A DNA stretch of 64,000 nt from Antedon mediterranea (GCF_964355755.1 NC_092673.1:25921001-25985000); one strand, 5' to 3'. Numbered from the stretch's first letter, positions 1 to 12,009 are shown. The notes: generated by a model not told the origin, from the letters alone. Made by a program: numbers and translations.

Positions 1-860
1 ACATTATATAATATGTCTACAGTATAATATTTTTCTTTACATTGTTATACCACTACTAGAGTACAATATATTTTGGGGTCCCACAAAGCTTTTTTGGATG
101 ATTTTTGCCGATAGTTTTATTTGCTGCGAAAACTAGTACCAAGCAGATGTAGAAACATTGTTAATGCCCATTTTAAAATATTTAGCTTTCAAAAACTTTT
201 GTATTATATAGTTTTATAAACGTAATAAAATAAACTATTTTAAAAATATAAACAAAACTATAATATCTGATTAGCTGCATCAGTGGGATAATCTGATTAG
301 CTGCATCAGTGGGATAATCTGATTAGCTGCATCAGTGGGATAATCTGATTAGCTGCATCAGTGGGATAATCTGATTTGTATTTATAAAATTAATAGAGAA
401 CTAATATTGTTCTTTAATATACCCTCATGGTATAGAAGATAAAAATGGCAGTGACTGTTAAAAGTAATAACAAAATTTGTTTGAGAAGTCAAAAAGTTTT
501 TTTTTTACAAATATAGGTACATTATATACCTATATTTTTAGTAAAAATTATTTGTATTTATACCCATATTGTGTAATATTAAAAAATATTTATGGAAGTA
601 ATTTTTTATAATTTACCCAAAAAGGAAAAATGTTTGTTCTTTGAGGCAACTTATTAACATACATTTATCACAGGAATTCTTGCTGTCATTCCAGGATATA
701 TTTTCCCCTTTAATTTTAAAATACATTTTGTTGCTAGGAAATTTTTATGTCAAATATTAATTGTATTTACTTATTAAATCGGAAAAAAAATTTGAAGAAA
801 AAAACAGTCAACCTGGAGCACACTGTGTGGAAGAAACAAAGTTCTGGTTAAATGTAACCG
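1..860. other. PANK downstream flank
   Basis: AT-rich sequence beyond the probable PANK 3' end. Apart from the 26-bp repeat at 262-377 nothing gene-like is seen. Confidence 0.5.
262..377 (+). repeat. 26-bp minisatellite, four full copies plus flanks
   Basis: The unit, containing CTGATTAGCTGCATCAGTGG, recurs without visible change at 26-bp spacing from about 266, which implies recent expansion. Confidence 0.9.
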
Positions 861-865
861 CTCAG

Positions 866-878
866 TTTATTATTTATT
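866..878 (-). terminator. Candidate PANK poly(A) signals
   Basis: On the minus strand two overlapping AATAAA-type hexamers lie about 210 bp past the PANK stop codon. They are the first canonical signals downstream; the cleavage site is not known. Confidence 0.45.
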
Positions 879-1086
879 GCATATTTTAGAAGCGAGTTAA
901 GGGGTGGAGACTAAATTCCTAGAACATTCGGCCAAAATCCTATGACATTGGCAATATATATTTCTACATAATGTTGTAGCACCCTACATGCTTACAGGCT
1001 AGAATCTTTCAACCCACCAGCAGCACTATCTGGTATGCATATGTGAATACTAGAAATGATTGTTAAAGAGATCACATCTGCTGGTT

Positions 1087-1173
1087 TTATAAAAAGCCAT
1101 TAGCTTGAAGCTCAGGCTGGTCAAGGTATGGTAAAATGAGTTCCAGAAATGCACCAACTGAACCAAAGTAGCC
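1087..1173 (-). CDS. PANK: PANK coding exon 7 (terminal)
   Basis: Codes residues 374-401 and [15 protein letters not shown] matches the family C-terminus; the last 16 residues are lineage-specific. Acceptor TTTGTAG|GGC. Confidence 0.93.
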   Translation of the reverse strand, partial: GYFGSVGAFLELILPYLDQPELQANGFL

Positions 1174-1603
1174 CTACAAAAAAAAAATTTAAGTGAGAAG
1201 TGTTTAAAAAAAGTCTAGCTACCATTCAAATTGTTGGTGTTGTAAGCTGGGCGCGCAATATAGTTGACACAAAAATTAAATTGTATAGACAAGACGAGTG
1301 GGTGAGCCGGGCCACTGAAAATCAAAGCTATACAGGTTCAAGGCTCTCTTTAACCACTTTTCTGGTGGTTGAACAAGTATTCTCGGATAAGCACTTAAAA
1401 CTAAAATTAACAGTAAAATTCCAGTGTGCACTTTAAGAACCCAGTTCATCTTTAAGCTCTGTCTACACAATTAGTATTAAAAAAAAGTGTGATGTGCTCA
1501 AATATGGTGGTAATATGCCCAAATTTAGTAGTGATCATGTCCATATGGGCACATCACATTTTTAGTCGCGTGGAAGCGACTCTATAGTTCACTATGTCGG
1601 TCG

Positions 1604-1638
<35 letters not shown>

Positions 1639-4600
1639 GGTCCGGTATCACTATGCGTTTTATCGCTTTATGACCTTATCTTGATATCAGTTTAATCTAG
1701 CTAAGTCAATTTTTCACAGAATATTCCTTATGGCCAGGAATCGGTGTGGTTATGTTTTCACGGTGCGCAATAAAAAATTACGCGGTCTACGCACGATTTA
1801 ACGAAATCACGTTTGTAATCATATCTTAACAACCATGAATCACAATTAAATAAAATTTGGTACTCATAAATTTCAGGCATAAATCATCATATGGCAATAC
1901 AATTACGTGCGTAGCGCATGTAACGCATGCGTACGCGCGCTTAAAATTTTCAAAATTTATTTTCGATGAAATAAGAGTACGTTTCAGGCAATTTTAAGCG
2001 TTTACAAAATTGCCATGAGTGCGCAGATTTTTGCGCGCGCACTGCGCGTTAAATGTTATTGCGCACTCTTTTTGCCCGATTTCTGTTTTCTTGACTTACT
2101 TTTCAACTCTAAATTACGTTATACGAGCACGTCAAAAGTGACAGGCTACGCACGTGTAAATTTAAAAAATATAAATGTTTTTAAACATTTCAACATTTTT
2201 AAACATGTTCAGTAATTTCGGTCAGTATAGTTCACTATGTCGGTCGGTCCGTCTGTCTGTCGGTTTGTCTGTCTGTCGGTCTGTTTGTCTGTCGGTCCGG
2301 TATCACTATGCATTGTAGCACGCGACTTAATGGCTGTTGGCCTTGTTTTTTCACATAAAGTTTGATAGTGTAGACAGAGCTTTAGAGTAGTTGATTATTG
2401 CTCATAATAGGTGTTGCACTGTGGCTTCTGTGTAAACAAACAATCGATAGAACCCAATATAGTTTTTATTTTTCCCCCGCATTTATATGTGTTATAACCA
2501 CAACATCAACCACTATCATTAGGAAAAAGTTTATTAACATTCATACTCTCGTCAGATTCAATCCTTGGAATCGTACAAAAAATGTAATCTTAAAATTGGT
2601 ATTATTCATTAATTAATATCTGATCATTTCTGATTTAATCGTATTTCTTTATCGGAAATTAATCCATAAATTTTCTGGGAATTATTGTGTTTATGTCTTC
2701 ATGTGTAATTTCTTTTTTTAGTTTTAGTCATAGTAGATTTATCTCTTGTAATAGTGATGATTAAACAAACTTACTTCATGTTCAAGGAACAACGCCTTGA
2801 GAGCGCCTTGTGACCAATACTCCATTGCATATGCCAACAGTTTCATTGCTATTGTGTTCACTCTCAAAAAGTTGCCAACAAATACAATCTTTTCAATGCC
2901 CTGAATAAGTTTTAAAAAATTAGGAAAATCATAGATTTAATTATTTGATTCATAATATTATTATTGAATAAATAGTAGCCAGAAAGAGCAAGATTATTGA
3001 ATGTATCGTAGGTGGTTCCAGCCTACCAACTTTACTACTTTCTGCAAAGGCAACCTAACAATATGATGCTGTGCTCGTGAGATCAAAGGGTTCATCTGTG
3101 GCTGTGACACGATCATGACTCGTCCCTTAAGACTTTACAGAGAATACGTACAAAAGTACTTTTGATATATTCGAAGACATAAGATCAAAGGACTGTTACA
3201 AGGTCCTGTCTTGGCAAGGCTAGCTCAGTATCCTGTTGCTAAATTGCCTAACTACTACTCTATCACGAAAAGTATCTTCTACCCATTTATATACAGACTT
3301 TTGCTTGTGCACATGTGCCTTTTATAGTAAATGGAATCCACAGCTTAAACTTCCATACAAAAGATGAGGAAATAATAGTAAAAGGGTACTGACAGTTACT
3401 GTAACATTAACGTCTTTCATTTATTCATACGTTATCATGTGTTATCTTTTTTGTTATTTGCTGTCCTTCCCCAGGTAGTCCCTGAGTACGCTGTGAGGTC
3501 TCTGCTATGTTTTTGTCTTCCCTTTTTTGTTGCCAGTTTTTTTATTTCATTCTTAAATTGGATTTTTATATGGGATTGATGCATGTTTAATGAATCTTTT
3601 TTTTTTCTTATTTTATTTTATTCAATTGAAACCAACAGCGATAATTACCGCCACTAACAGGTTTGATACAAACAAAGCCAGAACAGGGCTTCTCTCGTCC
3701 AGTGCCCACCTTGACCAGAGAAAAGGCATGGGCCAATACATCTGAGGAAGATACTAGATGCAGGGGCTGCCATAAGAGTCAGCTGATTTCAAATGCCTAA
3801 TGTAATTTTATATATGTATGATGTAATTGATGAATGTTTGTTTTCTACCATATTTCTGAGGAAAACAATTTTACATATGTATGTACACATTTTTATAGTG
3901 AAAATAAAGATTTGATTTGATGCACTTTTAAATAAAAACCCTTATTGAATAAATAAATACCTCGTTCCTAGCGCACATCCTGGCTATAGAACCTATGTTA
4001 TTAGTTATCGTGACGAGTGTTGCCCGAGCCAGGTCATATTTGCTTGCCTCTTGCTGACTATCTTCAAGATGCATTTTACCAAAACTATAACAAAAATGTC
4101 TTTTATGTAAAAAATATAATTTCAATTAAAACATGACCTTTGTTAAAATATTTTTGAGATAATAAATAAACATCACAGGCATAGAAAAACTGTTCGGTGA
4201 TATATTGAAATTTAAATAATTAATTTGAAACGATTAAGATGAGGAAATCTGTGAAAATGAAAAACCTTCTGCTTGATATGTAGATGTCCTACAGTAACCA
4301 TTAGACCACTAGGGCTTTCATGTTATTGCTCAAATTTGATTGGATAGTGACTCTCGGCATGGTACGATGGAACAGCACTAGTCCATCAATTGTACTCACG
4401 TGCACCAGAGATATATATTCATTTTTTTTAAATATAATTACGCCTAAGGATAGGACAGTAATATAATGATGAAAATAGGTGGCAGTGTGTTCACAAGACA
4501 AAACATTGGAATTGGATAGGATTCAAATCTAAGGCCTCTGTTTTTAGGTAACATCCACTAATCTAGAACTTCACATGGAGAAAAGGAAAATACCTGAAAA

Positions 4601-7600
4601 TGCTTTTTAGTACAGTAGGCCAATTTAATACTACCAGTAGGATAATAATATTTAATTATACTGACCATAACCATATTCAGGAAACAATTTTGCATATCAT
4701 CTTCCAAAGATCATATTTCCACACAAATGGAGATTATTTATTCAAAGTGTTTACATTTACCAAATATTAATTATGATAAATTAATTAACTAATTTTATTT
4801 TGGTTGTTAATAATGTTATTAAATTGTAATAAAATCGACTGTTTGACGATTCATAAAAATAAAAATAATAAATTAAAATTGTTACCTGCTAGCTACAGTA
4901 GATCCTGGTAGGCCAAATCTATCGTAATCGCCCCCATATATGTCTTGTACTAACTTGTCACAGTTTGAACTATCTCCCTTGGCAGCCATCTCTATTGCTT
5001 CTTCAAATGTTTTACAACCAGTCAATAGGCAACTTAGACCTAGGAATGTACCTCCACCTAGGCTGAGAAAGAGAAATGAAAAGTTTCAATATTCAATAAG
5101 CAACTTAGACCTAAGAATGTACCTCCACCTAGGCTGAGAAAGAGAATTGAAAAGTTTCATCAGTGAATAAGCAACGCTGCAGTAAGCAACTTAGACCCCA
5201 TTTATACTTACAATTTGGCCCAGGCTGGATTCACATTTAACTGTTTGGGCCCAATCCAGCGTGTTTACATTCCAAACGATGGCCCTGAAGATTAATTTTA
5301 CTTCATTTCTGAAGCCATTGATCACAGCATAAGCTGGCCCAAACGTAAAAGCAGCTCCTAGACATACTCAAGAGGTGGTCCAGATCTGCATCCGGCCCAG
5401 GGCTGGCCTACATTTATGGAGTGTTTACACTTACCGATTGGCCACCGACCGCCGGCCTTGGGCCAAATAGTAAGTGTAAATGGGGTCTTTAGTACCAGGA
5501 AGTAACAAACAGTACAGTAAAACAATTATTTATTTTACTATTTACAGAACACTTAATACTATTGTTACCGAAATGTCTATTTTAATAAGCAATTCATTTA
5601 ATATTCTTTATGTTGATTTAATTAATTTACATAAAAAACATGTTTGGAAAACAAGTACCACAATCAAAAAATAAATGACATATTCAAATTCGGTGATGTA
5701 TTTTTCAAAGATATTTTCTCTAATACAGTATACTGTAACTATAAGCATTATTTAATTTATACTTAAAAGGCTAAATATGGTATTTTCAAAATCGATGACC
5801 ATTTGGTTCAAGCGGTTCATCAGATAACTGAGATTCTATTACATAAAACAATACAATGTATTATATAGATACTGTGGAAACTATAACACTGATACTTTAA
5901 TATCCATGCTAATCAGAATCATTGGTCTCAAACAGATGTTTAATTCTAAAATATTGTTATTCTAAAATCGGATAATAAAATTATTAACACAAAGCAAAAA
6001 TAATACACAGTAGAATTAAAATGATTATTTAGGTCCAGATGTTTCAATTAAAAATGTTAAATTTGTTTACAAATACAGTCAATTCTTTCAACGACTTTCT
6101 GAAAACCAGAAACTTTCCTAATACCTTTTCTTGGGGAACAAAATGTCCCTAATTCCTTTAAACCATTAAAAACATATTCCGAATACCAGACTTTCCAGAA
6201 AACCAGTATATTTGGCCAGCCCAAAGGTATCTGTCTGGTATTGGGAGAGTTGACTGTATTGATAAAGTGATGTAGTGTTTTTACACAATAAAATAAGTAT
6301 GATACTGTACTTAAATTTACTTTACTGTAATATTATAAAGCTATTTTAATATTGTTTTCATTTTAAAATTCATCAATTATCATTTAATTATTGAATAATA
6401 AATAAATCACAGTTTATGAGCCTGGATTTTGCAAAAAAAAAATAAATGAATAATTGACTAATAGTAATATTTTTTATTATCATAAATCACGCAACTTCAT
6501 GAATTAGAATTTTAAAATAGCGTGCAAACATGCGGCAGAAATGATAATTGCGACAAGTTTTATAATAAATTATTCACATTTTAAATGGCAAGTTTGAAAG
6601 GTGAACAGCGATTAGCAACGCATATTATCTGCTTCTTACGGCAATGTATGATACGTCCGTATGTAAACAAGGACATTCCTATAAATTTAATTATTGGTGA
6701 TGTTATAAATGATATAAGGTACTGCAGCAGACTGTGGACCTTAAATTTGACGATTATGAATATGCTATATAGTGATAATAATTGGTTGTACAAATTTATG
6801 TTGATTATCTTGGTGATGCCTGGTGATAAATATTTAAGGTGATGGTGATAAATATTTAAGATGATATTTTATATTAATGTATACATAAATATATAAATCC
6901 AAAGGCAAATTATGGAAAAAAATGACAATGATGTGGGTATCAGTGGCTGGATCTCAATGGAGATACAAATAAAATAAACTCTGTAAAAATGACAATAATG
7001 TGGATATCAGTGGCTGGATCTCAATCCAATGGAGATACAAAATAAAATAAGCACTGAAAAAATGACAATGATGTGGGTATCAGTGGCTGGATCTCAATGG
7101 AGATACAAAAAAAATAAACACTGAAAAAATGACAATGATGTGGGTATCAGTGGCTGAATCTCAATGGAGATACAAAAAAAAATAAACACTGAAAAAATGA
7201 CAATGATGTGGGTATCAGTGGATGGATCTCAATGGAGATACAAAAAAATAAACACTGAAAAAATGACAATGATGTGTGTACCAGTGGCTGGATCTCAATG
7301 GAGATACAAAAAAAATAAACACTGAAAAAATGACAATGATGTGGGTATCAGTGGCTGGATCTCAATGGAGATACAAATAAAATAAACTCTGAAAAAATGA
7401 CAATAATGTGGATATCAGTGGCTGGATCTCAATAGAGATACAAAATAAAATAAGCACTGAAAAAATGACAATGATGTGGGTATCAGTGGCTGGATCTCAA
7501 TGGAGATACAAATAAAATAAACTCTGAAAAAATGACAATGATGTGGGTATCAGTGGCTGGATCTCAATAGAGATACAAACAAAATAAACTCTCAAAAAAT

Positions 7601-10600
7601 GACAATGCTGTGGATATCAGTGGCTGGATCTTAATAGAGATATACAAAATAAAATAAACTCTCAAAAATGACAATACTGTGGGTATCAGTGGCTGGATCT
7701 TAATGGCGATACAAAAAAAAGCAAAAAGCTAAATCAAAACGACTAAACAACCAGAAAAATTCATCTTCACCTTTATCAGTGCAAGTTAATTCTTTGAATT
7801 AATTTTTTTTTTTACCATTTGTAAATATTGAATCGATTCTGTTGTTTTACTGCAAAATCAAATTTTTTTAATTAATAAATCAGAATGAAAATCATCAAGC
7901 ATATTAACATTATATTACATATATAACATACCTAGTTCCGGACACCCTACGGAATTTATCTTGTGACTCCACAACTAAAATGCTCACTCCTGATCCGATA
8001 TTAACGACCATGTACGGATACGGGTCTCGGAAGTCAAAGGGTGTTTTAACGCTGTCTTCTAGATTTTGAGGATTCGGGTTTTTCCAATAATAACATTCAT
8101 TGTTTATATGTTCATCAATAAAATGGATACCTTTGATCAAACAGTTTAATTCATCATGTTTTTGTAAACTCATGTTCACTGTCTAAAGATAAAGAAAAAA
8201 ATATATTACAAATTATAATGAAAATGATTTTTCTCATAGTGAGAAAAACTATAAAGTCAGGCATACGCAGCCCTGAAGTTTTTCAAATGAATAGACTGTT
8301 TTTATTTTGCGTTTTCTGAAAGATTGTATCAATTATATTGCGCATAAACTTATTTGGCAAAAGGCTTCCTACTAGGAGTTTTATCAGAATGATAATCTAT
8401 ATTGTGTTGACAAATCTTGTAACATGACCACAGTGCTGATTATTCTATTTTCAAAACTTGAATGTAATGGGAAAGTGGACAGCAGTCATGTAAGAAGATT
8501 ATATAACAATAGTTTCTGTAATTCTACTTGATTTGTTTTTGATTTGTCGGCCAATTGATTGTTTTGCTTGAATGAGCACTTAGAAATACTCAGCTTGTTA
8601 TAGAACACTTTACAAGCATTAATCCACACTCTCAGTCCTGTCTACACTATCAAACTTTATGTGATGTGCCCATATATGGACATGATGATGTCATATCACT
8701 ACCATATTTGGGAATATCACTACTATATTTGGGCACATACCTCTTTTTTGATAGTGTAGACAAAGCTTAAGAATGGCAAAGTGGAAGGTAGTCATTGTCA
8801 CGTAACAATGATTTTATTTTGTCAGTGTTCTGCTCAGAAGAGCATCCAAAATGTTCCCATAATAAAGTTTATCAGGTGGTTTCATTCTATGGAAACACTT
8901 TACTGTACATGAACAATATTCACTCAATTGGAAAGTCAATCATTATCCATAACAACAATAGCCTCGTATCATATTCAAATATTTGGATTTATTTATCAAA
9001 TACACTAACCAGATTTTAGAAGGCCAAATTAAATTATACATTGTAGAATAAATAATAAAACTTACTTCGTGAAATTCAGATTCAAATTTATAAGCACCGC
9101 CGCCCGTTGCATGAATAGTGTCCGCCAAGCTTCGTAAATTTTTGGCCTCTACCATTTCTAAAAATAGATTCATACTTGCCGACGGAAAACGTATAAAATG
9201 TAAGGATCCTACATGGTCTAAAATCTGTATATTTTTCATTTCAAGGTGGACGTCCCTAATTCCTGTGTCGCCGTATGCAACGTTGGAAGTTAAATAATGA
9301 CGAATGTTCTGCAACGTGTCCATCTCTATTTCTGGGTCATCTTCAGGACCAGTGACATCAGTAGGTTCAAAGTATACAAGTTTTGCCAGAGTTCCACCAA
9401 TATCAACTCCAAACCATGGCATTGCTAGAGAAAAATATAATTGTTATTAGAACAAGAAGGTACAACTGAATCTTTTGTGCTTTAATATAAATAAAATATC
9501 TTTTATTTTGTAATATTTAAAATAATTTATTGGCCACAGTAGTAGATGACTGTAAATGTTTTGTATTTGATCCTACATTTCTATATGGATTGCATTTGTA
9601 GATGGATCTATCGATTACATGTGTATGTGTTTTGGATTGCATTTGTACATGTGTTTCTCTATGGTTCCTCAATGGTTCCTCAAAAGGGCATCTTTTATAG
9701 TATATCTATAATTAGTTTTATCATGCATTATGCAATATCTTGAAATGCATAATGCATACAGTAACCCAGTACATAAATTATGGGAGTACCAGTATTTGTT
9801 GCCGGTAGTAGTATTAGTAGTGTACATGGTGTGATCTATTCTAAACTATTAAAAAGTATTAAATGCTGGTTAGTTGCGTTTTTCTAATAGTTTAAATGAA
9901 ACCGGGTCTGATCTACAATACAGTAAGATAATAATTTTAGGGAAAACGTTTATTGAAAATAACAACATTTCTTTGTTTAGTCCAGTTTTCAAAATGTTTT
10001 ACTGTTTTTACATATTTTGTTTGGTTATTACAGTATATTGTTTTTTGTATGTATTTTTATCGTGTTTTTTAACCTTAAGATACAAATGTAAATTACTAAT
10101 TTATTTGACAATTAATTTGAACTTGAACTATAATTTATAACCTATAAAAAGAATAGGCGATTCCAACTGGTCTGTTTTGAGATCTACAGTTTCCCTCCTC
10201 GAACTCCTCGCTGTTTTTTATCTAAGCAGTGTGTGTAGATCTTTTGAGAGAGCGGTTTGAAGAGTCCGCAATAATTGACCAGTCGACTATGCCTATATTT
10301 ATCACTGATGATAAGTTTTTGAAAATTGTAAAAACAGAAAAAATTGTATTCAATGACATAGGTAAGGTTTATTTAAAAAGGTGCCAGTACCTATAATAAA
10401 TATGAAAATGAATTTATTCCAGTTGAAATTCAATGTGTGTAATAAGCTACCAGTAATAGTACTATCTACACAAGAAGTAGGAGTTTATGAATGGCAATTG
10501 GCGTAATCGACTGGCAATTTCCGGTAATACTATTATAATTTATTTATTATTATTTATTATTTATTTTATTTCAACAATATTTTACGAGGGTGGTCCGTCC

Positions 10601-11089
10601 AGCAGAAGCTGATTATTAGGGTGATATGATGATTTCAATAGAAATTGATAATGAAATGATAATTTCAATCAATCCTCACCCCCCTATTTATGCAACATCA
10701 CAGTAGATACTTTCTCATGGAATAAACAAGGGGCAACATTAGCCCACCACTATTTAAAATACACCGCTCCAAGGGGACATTGAGTTGGGTCCCAAAGCAA
10801 AGGTGTCCCTTCAATAGGGGTTTTACTGTCAACAAACTTCTCAACTATGCTAATAATGCTATTAGTATTAAATCAAAAAAGAATGACAGATTCAAGTAAA
10901 TGGGAATGTCGGAACCAATAACAGTTTGTAATGTTTTAATTTGATTTAGGCCTATAGAGTAGGTAGTAAGAAATACATTATAATAACAAGATTTTGGCTA
11001 AACTTACGTGGTTTTCTAATAGAATTATGTCGTTGTCGTTTTCCTCTAACACACTGAGGGCAGCTCGTCTTGTCCTTCTCTGATTCCAT
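1087..11089 (-). CDS. PANK: Pantothenate kinase (PANK family), complete seven-exon gene
   Basis: Catalyses ATP-dependent phosphorylation of pantothenate, the first and regulated step of coenzyme A synthesis. Seven coding exons join in frame (11089-11008, 9424-9066, 8182-7932, 5062-4886, 4084-3961, 2900-2775, 1173-1087), every junction GT-AG, giving 401 residues against about 370 for animal PANK3. In order: a 28-residue N-terminus with a CPQC pair and basic cluster RGKRQR (possible targeting signal, inference); [10 protein letters not shown] phosphate loop near residues 30-39; [22 protein letters not shown] with Glu158 matching the catalytic Glu138 of human PANK3; NIGSGVSI and Arg226 matching Arg207; [47 protein letters not shown]. 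The start is the ATG of exon 1, whose last base completes a codon with exon 2; an ATG two bases into exon 2 would give a shorter form. No coding lesion is seen. Isoform (PANK1, 2, 3 or a pre-duplication ortholog) cannot be decided. Confidence 0.96.
1564..2350. mobile_element. Element B, long copy, nested inside MITE A
   Basis: Starts AGTCGCGTGG, has inverted CACGCGACT near its right end and the same right tail (GGCTGTTGGCCTTGTT) as the short copy at 55,165. A block with a GTCT/GTCG microsatellite bounded by TATAGTTCACTATGTCGG and GGTCCGGTATCACTATG occurs at both ends in direct orientation around about 600 bp of unrelated sequence. Confidence 0.7.
1598..1640 (+). repeat. (GTCT)n microsatellite in element B
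   Basis: About eight GTCT units with GTCG variants; a second related tract lies at 2238-2300. Confidence 0.85.
2775..2900 (-). CDS. PANK: PANK coding exon 6
   Basis: Codes residues 332-373: [23 protein letters not shown] and [10 protein letters not shown]. Acceptor TTCAG|GGC; donor GAA|GTAAGT. Found by homology reading only, since it has no start codon of its own. Confidence 0.95.
3610..3925 (-). repeat. LINE/SINE 3'-end fragment in PANK intron 5
   Basis: Begins with a TTTTA run followed by sequence containing ACCGCCACTAACAGGTTTGA, shared with the 3' end of the LINE at 62.3 kb. Its inner part recurs inverted at 34,655-34,795. Minus orientation is inferred from the AAAAT-type tail. The right boundary is uncertain. 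Confidence 0.6.
3961..4084 (-). CDS. PANK: PANK coding exon 5
   Basis: Codes residues 291-331, including [20 protein letters not shown]. Acceptor TTATAG|T; donor GAG|GTATTT is weaker than the other donors. The stretch before YDLARATL is diverged, as is usual for this loop. Confidence 0.95.
4525..4575 (-). repeat. Possible tRNA-like SINE head
   Basis: On the minus strand TAGATTAGTGG resembles a pol III A box and GATTTGAATCC a B box, about 33 bp apart. Degenerate and not foldable as a tRNA by eye. Confidence 0.25.
4886..5062 (-). CDS. PANK: PANK coding exon 4
   Basis: Codes residues 232-289 and most of Ser290: [27 protein letters not shown] and [14 protein letters not shown]. Acceptor CTCAG|CC, donor AG|GTAAC. 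The 5' part of this exon and its acceptor are tandemly copied 71 bp upstream (see findings). Confidence 0.95.
5021..5170. repeat. 71-bp tandem duplication over the PANK exon 4 acceptor
   Basis: The segment from GCAACTTAGACC through the acceptor and into the intron is present twice at 71-bp offset with a few differences; a third partial start lies near 5186. Confidence 0.9.
5193..5488. mobile_element. MITE in PANK intron 3
   Basis: Ends AGACCCCATTTATACTTAC and GTAAGTGTAAATGGGGTCT are inverted over about 25 bp. A TTA-like target is likely but the duplication is imperfect. It lies in the third partial copy of the 71-bp duplication. No coding capacity. Confidence 0.75.
6905..7715 (+). repeat. 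66-bp minisatellite, about 12 copies, PANK intron 3
   Basis: The unit contains ATGACAATGATGTGGGTATC and GGATCTCAATGGAGATAC. Copies differ by single bases and in the length of A runs. Single diverged copies lie at 19,921-19,978 and 48,115-48,200, so the unit derives from a dispersed element. Confidence 0.92.
7932..8182 (-). CDS. PANK: PANK coding exon 3 (catalytic Glu)
   Basis: Codes residues 148-230 and two bases of Ser231. Contains the DEL motif with the catalytic Glu158, the [16 protein letters not shown] strand and RRVSGT with Arg226. Acceptor TTTAG|ACA was chosen over a nearby CAG because only it keeps frame. Confidence 0.96.
8634..8767. mobile_element. MITE family A copy 2, PANK intron 2
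   Basis: Starts near CCTGTCTACACTATCAAAC and ends GATAGTGTAGACAAAGCT, with the family interior ATATATGGACATGATGATG. No clear target duplication at the diverged left end. Confidence 0.8.
9066..9424 (-). CDS. PANK: PANK coding exon 2 (phosphate loop)
   Basis: Codes residues 28-147, including the DIGGT nucleotide-binding loop and the TGIRDVHLE and [10 protein letters not shown] motifs. Acceptor CTCTAG|CA; donor GAA|GTAAGT. The loop before IRHYLTSN ([11 protein letters not shown]) differs from vertebrates but is similarly acidic. Confidence 0.97.
10153..10296. mobile_element. Small hairpin element, PANK intron 1
   Basis: Imperfect terminal inversion (ATAGGC...ACTGGTC and GACCAGT...GCCTAT) with an inner inverted pair GATCTACA/TGTAGATC. 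Resembles the 59.5-kb hairpin in the CTGGT and TGTTTTGA motifs. Confidence 0.35.
11008..11089 (-). CDS. PANK: PANK coding exon 1
   Basis: Codes residues 1-27 plus one base of codon 28. The donor CCAC|GTAAGT is strong. The N-terminus is short, basic and cysteine-containing, as expected for the variable first exon of this family; it has no obvious homology to vertebrate N-termini. The start is the only ATG in frame here. Confidence 0.8.
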
Positions 11090-11960
11090 CTTTAAAACTT
11101 GCTTGGTTTGGTTACTACACCAATAACAACAGTGGGTATTGTGTTAGTACTGTGTTCAGTCGAGTGTTGACATACAAACGAGATAGCAGAGACACGCCTC
11201 CTACTTGAAGCAGCCCTCTATATACTGTATTAGTATGCACAGCCGCAAGCACAGAGTGGTGGCTCACTCACACACAGTCAACCTAGCCTACCCTCCTCTT
11301 CTCCAAAACTAGCTAGCCTAGGCCCAGTGTAATTAACCTACAATTTACACTTTATAAAGGCCAATTCCAAATAAAATAAATGTACATAATTAAAAAATCT
11401 ATATAGATTACAAATATGCATTTATTTGTAGATTTGCTAATTGTTCTACACATACAAACTGTTGTTTTGTCTGCATGTTTCAGCAACTGTACTGCAGGAA
11501 CGATGCATTTTCCGATAGTGGAACATCAGATCTCCTAACGTGATAAATATCATAAGACCGAATCTCTGATTGGTCAGGAGATAGATTATTGCCATTCTAG
11601 CAGATACGATTTTGTATACCGGCATTGGTTATTAGAGCTATATTTCCTATACCATCCTGGCTAGTTGAGAATTCTCAACTATTTTATGTTTTTTTCTACC
11701 TTTCTGGAAAATGATATAATCCAAATTGTATTAATACTACCAGTAGTAAACATTTAGAAACACTTGCATACCTTCACTAATTTTAGTTGTTTGTAGTTTA
11801 AGACAATCTTAGTGATATTTAAATGAAAACAATACCATAAAAACTATTGTGTCTGTATTTTACAAGACTATGACTTCCGTATAACGTGCATTGTGGGTAC
11901 TTCAATTTTTATAGAAAAGCTAGGGAATCCTAATTTAGTAGGTAGCATATGGGGGCGGGG
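11090..11960. other. PANK upstream region
   Basis: Probable promoter and 5' UTR of PANK on the minus strand. No TATA box is convincing. A palindrome TTGAGAATTCTCAA at 11,665-11,678 lies in a segment shared with the NANS upstream region. Confidence 0.35.
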
Positions 11961-12009
11961 CAACCAAACTTGCTTATCAAATCAAAGCACAGTAAAGCAA
12001 AGGATAAAA

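Larger units (their letters stand above)
1455..2381. mobile_element. MITE family A copy 1, split by element B
   Basis: Ends AGCTCTGTCTACAC and GTGTAGACAGAGCT are inverted and flanked by TTA on both sides (1452-1454 and 2382-2384). The 3-bp TTA/TAA duplication is typical of PIF/Harbinger-derived MITEs. The copy lies in PANK intron 6 and its middle is interrupted by element B. Confidence 0.8.

Noticed and set aside
1598-2300. LTR retrotransposon, because of the direct repeats in element B
   Set aside because: The repeats lack TG...CA ends, a primer site and any gag-pol coding; they are microsatellite-bearing blocks.
6585-6842. 85-codon plus-strand frame beginning MASLKGEQ in PANK intron 3
   Set aside because: Early part looks protein-like, but the rest turns AT-driven and there is no promoter, splice or homology support.
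9874-10140. 88-codon frame rich in Phe, Tyr, Leu and Ile
   Set aside because: Hydrophobic only because of AT-rich composition; it lies in a PANK intron without splice signals or conserved pattern.
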